A stretch of DNA of 64,000 nt, taken from NCBI RefSeq assembly GCF_031846515.1, contig NZ_JAVRHO010000005.1, positions 140,647-204,646 on the forward strand, read 5' to 3'. A program made the position numbers and the translations under genes. Below the pieces are notes generated by a model, which worked only from the letters and a program-made list of their open reading frames with translations, had not been told where the DNA came from and did not search any database. Numbering within the stretch: position 1 is the first letter of the stretch; each line of letters starts with the position of its first letter. Below are positions 62,101 to 64,000 of the stretch, piece after piece. This DNA comes from Autumnicola lenta (GTDB lineage: Bacteria > Bacteroidota > Bacteroidia > Flavobacteriales > Flavobacteriaceae).

Positions 62101-63225
62101 CCTTATTATAACCGACATTTTCTCCTCTCCAGATGCATCTTTAAAAACTGCAGAAGTGAGTTCTGCAGGAAATTTTATTCCTCCCTTCCTTAACATTGTG
62201 ATCTCGGAATGAGCACTCCCGGTTAATTCCCGCTCCTTTATAGCTACAGCCAGTCTGGGGTCAGTGCCATCTGTAACACCAGAGCGCCCCGCCCTGCAAA
62301 TTTCCTCTTCAGTCATTCCAAAAATCCTGCAGGCTGCGGGATTTGCTGCATGGATTTTTCCGCTGGGCTCGGTAAGCAATATTCCGTCCGCAGTGGTTTC
62401 AAAGAAAGCACGATATTTTTCTTCGCTCTCCTTTATGGCCTTATTGGATTCTTTACGTTCAGAAATATCCCGAAAATTATTAACAATCCCTTTTACTGCA
62501 GGATTGTCCAGCATATTGGTAAGTGTAGCTTCCAACCAGTGCCAGCTTCCATCCTTATGTTTAATCCTTACCACCGCTGCCTTTACCGGCTTACCGGGAT
62601 TTTCCAGGCATGCCCTCATATTTTCCTGAGCCAGCTCTCTATCATCCTTATGTGCAATATCCAGCACTTTAAGTTGCAGAGCTTCTTCTGTAGTGTAGCC
62701 AAGAATATTTTCTACTGAAGGGGATAAATAGGTTGTTTCTCCTTTGGGGGTAATAACCAGTACGCCATCAGCTCCGTTTTCTATCAGGCTTTTAAACTTA
62801 TGCTCATTGTTTTTTAATTGCCTGATGTAATTGTCCCTTTCTTTGTCGCACTTAAATTTTTCAAGCGCCCTTTCCACAGCTCCGGAAAGCCTTTGCAAAT
62901 TATCTTTGAGTATATAATCATCTGCACCCCTTTTCATAACTTCCACAGCACACCTATCTGAAACACCATGGGTCACAATTATGAAAGGAATAACCAGGTT
63001 TGAATCCTGAAGTATTTCAAGTGCTTTTTTGGCGTTAAAAGGTAAAACGGAATGTTCTGATAGGACAAGGTCTGGCTCAGCTTTTTCCAGAACAACAGAA
63101 AAATCCTCTTGTGTTTGAACTAAAAATATTTCAAGATCAAAACCTCCAGCTTTTAACGCGTCAGCAACGTGCTCCGCATCTACAGATGAGCCCTCGATAT
63201 GAACAACTTTTAGTTTTCTATTCAT
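59101..63225 (-). CDS. Cytoplasmic histidine kinase with pseudo-receiver and eight PAS domains
   Basis: A 1374-residue protein with no transmembrane helix. Residues 1-130 are a receiver-like domain in which the phospho-acceptor is replaced (LVLSEHSVLPF, Glu for the usual Asp) and the acidic pocket is altered (HIEGSSVDAE). Eight PAS/PAC units follow, each ending in a DISERK or DITEKR-type strand. HisKA has SYIVSHNLRAPLANILGLAD. The ATPase domain has NLIANSIKY, FMDNGLGID and GKGMGLFMVK. It probably integrates several redox, light or ligand cues and signals to the regulator encoded downstream. Confidence 0.9.
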   Translation of the reverse strand: MNRKLKVVHIEGSSVDAEHVADALKAGGFDLEIFLVQTQEDFSVVLEKAEPDLVLSEHSVLPFNAKKALEILQDSNLVIPFIIVTHGVSDRCAVEVMKRGADDYILKDNLQRLSGAVERALEKFKCDKERDNYIRQLKNNEHKFKSLIENGADGVLVITPKGETTYLSPSVENILGYTTEEALQLKVLDIAHKDDRELAQENMRACLENPGKPVKAAVVRIKHKDGSWHWLEATLTNMLDNPAVKGIVNNFRDISERKESNKAIKESEEKYRAFFETTADGILLTEPSGKIHAANPAACRIFGMTEEEICRAGRSGVTDGTDPRLAVAIKERELTGSAHSEITMLRKGGIKFPAELTSAVFKDASGEEKMSVIIRDISDKKKTEEEIKASKENYELLFQYSPLPNMIYDLETLEILDVNETAIRHYGYSREEFLSMSILDLRPKNNIPDFLSYIKTTRDKDDPVRLTPSLHLKKDGTPIKVEVWGYRLRFGKKTCILTVLQDITEREAVFERLREEESKLRMAHKIAKLGYWEINIQDQSFYWSDEVYKIWGREKESFQVGRDEFLKTIHPDDLEYFIQEQMTAISGSKDMDFEHRIILPDGTIKWIHERGKQIKDNDGNSTIFKGSVQDITERKEYLHRLMKSEARHHGILKSQTNYLIRTDLEGLYTYANEKFRNDFKWIYSEDLVGKSALNSIYKEHHEQVTETLTACIANPNEVFQVEMDKLQKDGGLKTTLWDFVCLTDAEGEPMEVQCVGIDITDRVKAERSLKESNRRYELVSKATSDAIWDWDLVNGHILWGEGFQTLFGYAHYSISPEIDFWKDRIHPGDAIGVIQSIYAAQEGKKSNWQAEYRFKKADGDYAFVTDRGFIIRDKNREAIRMVGAIQDITEKRKLRDLLDNASNLARIGNYEINLKEDTLYWSSIIKEIHELPQDFAPQFKNTVSYFKPGKDKSAMVKALGKAVEKNACFELELQIITAKNKERWIRIIGKPEFENGVCICVNGSFQDIDKMKRAEIEVLKASEEKEMILESIGNAFFALDQNREVTYWNLEAERLLRRSKDEVVGKNLSEVFGNKFSPFMEYFERAVAENTTQHFEAFLEDIRSWFEVNAYPAPKKGLSVYLKDVTDRKEANLQLLELNKSLKGYTEELVSANKGLEQFSYIVSHNLRAPLANILGLADLLSDEEHGQDVKQNFLNELLCNVKRLDQVISDLNHILQVKVDLNAKKETVNLQSLVNSIEASIQDLVQLEQVQIETEFYVPEVKTIQSYLYSIFYNLIANSIKYRQAELPPEIKIKSEKKGSRVVITFMDNGLGIDLTTKRNQVFGLYKRFHQHVEGKGMGLFMVKTQVEMLGGKITIDSEVNKGTVFELEFDGL

Positions 63226-63540
63226 AATAATTTGTTGCTTCTTTCCCCTTTTATTCCTGCTTGCAGCAAAGGAAACTTTAGCATTTTAATCGACCACTAT
63301 AAATTTATATCGACAAAGTGATTGCTTTAACCGATCAATAGCTAGTTGAAGGTCGTAAAAATAATTTATTTTAACAAAAGGATATGCTGCTAATGGGGGA
63401 AGTTTGAAATACAAAAATAAAATTATTCTACTTATAATACTGAAAAACAATAAATTATCATTAGACCACTTTAGTCATTCAGATTTTAATTTAATTTTCT
63501 GGCCCCTATTTCTTCCGTTAGCAGGCAGGCAGGCCAAAAT

Positions 63541-63556
63541 GCCAAATATTGACCTT
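63541..63556 (+). repeat. Dispersed 16-bp motif, copy 19
   Basis: GCCAAATATTGACCTT, three changes from the common form, preceded by CAAAAT. Confidence 0.55.
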
Positions 63557-63610
63557 GTATAGAACGGTTCAATCCTGCCACTCTGATTGTTATAGAACCT
63601 GCCTGAATTT

Positions 63611-63626
63611 GCCAATTTTCGTCCTC
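63611..63626 (+). repeat. Dispersed 16-bp motif, copy 20
   Basis: GCCAATTTTCGTCCTC, preceded by GAATTT, as in copies 4 and 6. Confidence 0.5.
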
Positions 63627-63791
63627 TGTTGAATTTGTACTTCAGGTTAACAAATATTTGGCAGCTAATAAAAGCTACCGCGTTTGTAATTGCTTTAAAA
63701 TGTTTTTAACTTCATGAATCCCATTTTATCTTCCCCAAAAAAAATTTTCCAAAACAAAGGCGGTATAATTTCCGCTACTAAAAAAACAGTT

Positions 63792-64000
63792 ATGAGCCAG
63801 AAAGAAAAGAAAGAAAAACTTCTGAATTTTTTGGAAACGAAAGCTTTTAATCCTATCCTGCGGAAATCGAAAGATGACTTTAATTCCGACACAAAAAAGG
63901 AAAAATTTGAAGATGTGAAGAGAAGCACCGAAAATGAAAAAGAGCGATTCAGAAATTATAATACGCCCGGAAACATAAGAGATAATTATCTTAGCGACCT
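63792..64000 (+). CDS. Hypothetical protein, 5' end only
   Basis: The first 69 codons of a plus-strand gene that leaves the window: MSQKEKKEKLLNFLETKAFN, then LRKSKDDFNSDTKKEKFEDV and a NYNTPGNIRDNYLSDL stretch. It is highly charged, helical and without signal peptide. The composition is protein-like, and the opposite-strand frame over the same bases is not. The family was not recognised. Confidence 0.7.
   Translation, partial: MSQKEKKEKLLNFLETKAFNPILRKSKDDFNSDTKKEKFEDVKRSTENEKERFRNYNTPGNIRDNYLSD

Larger units (their letters stand above)
63226..63791. other. Intergenic stretch of 566 bp between divergent genes, two dispersed motifs
   Basis: No gene was seen. Motif copies are at 63541-63556 and 63611-63626. 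A CAGG triplication (GCAGGCAGGCAGGCC) starts at 63521. It should contain the promoters of the PAS kinase and the right-edge gene, but no full consensus was found. Confidence 0.55.

Noticed and set aside
63695..63928. Minus-strand frame of 77 codons at the right edge
   Set aside because: It is antisense to a plus-strand frame starting at 63792 with much more protein-like composition. Its Phe- and Ser-rich sequence is what the reverse of a Lys/Glu-rich gene gives.

Overview
The window is chromosomal DNA from a marine or soil flavobacterium (Bacteroidota, Flavobacteriia; the gene set resembles Gramella, Salegentibacter or Zunongwangia relatives, judged by eye). The signs are an AT-rich base composition, promoters of the TAnnTTTG type (for example the tRNA-Ser promoter), the bamD-rpoZ-coaBC-porD-recN gene order, a Bacteroidota-type omega subunit, a type IX secretion (T9SS) sorting domain and secreted GH97, GH43, GH8 and DUF4038 glycosidases.

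Layout. 0-5.3 kb: the end of a VanX-like dipeptidase, an ankyrin protein, and a minus-strand molybdenum cofactor (Moco) operon (31-residue membrane peptide, TauE/SafE transporter, MobA, MoaD, MoeB-rhodanese, MoaE, MoaC-MogA). 5.4-14.4 kb: DUF3140 protein, a photolyase-family protein without iron-sulfur ligands, three secreted carbohydrate-related genes, then moeA-moaA, which complete the Moco pathway. 14.4-24 kb: accessory DNA. It holds a GH8 enzyme, a decayed TolC-type gene, tRNA-Ser(TGA) followed by a decayed AbiE toxin-antitoxin locus and an intact ParDE pair, a GH43-GH97 pair and a decayed porin gene. 24-36.4 kb: mostly plus-strand housekeeping genes (Old Yellow Enzyme, SGNH hydrolase, M28 peptidase, pcm on the other strand, Gfo/Idh/MocA oxidoreductase, hydroxyacyl-CoA dehydrogenase, DUF1015, YggS, exonuclease/GIY-YIG, K+ channel, miaA). 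36.4-45 kb: a 2012-residue secreted HYR/NHL protein and an RprXY-like two-component system. 45-56.7 kb: a minus-strand core block (coaE, YbbR protein, GT2, fabI, recN, porD, coaBC, rpoZ, bamD, dapA) plus a candidate small RNA. 56.8-64 kb: a 5'-nucleotidase split into two genes, a response regulator, an eight-PAS histidine kinase and the start of a hypothetical gene.

The most unusual signal lies between the genes. A 16-bp motif close to GGCAATTATCGACCTT occurs about 20 times in intergenic DNA, always on the plus strand whichever way the flanking genes run. It is often embedded in longer word-like repeats at 33.6-34.7 and 45.7-46.3 kb. A separate 98-bp three-hairpin element occurs as an inverted pair at 14.4 and 27.9 kb, each copy in the same sense upstream of a gene. 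No integrase, transposase, CRISPR array or SusC/SusD pair was seen. Family names come from recognition of motifs; no database search was run.
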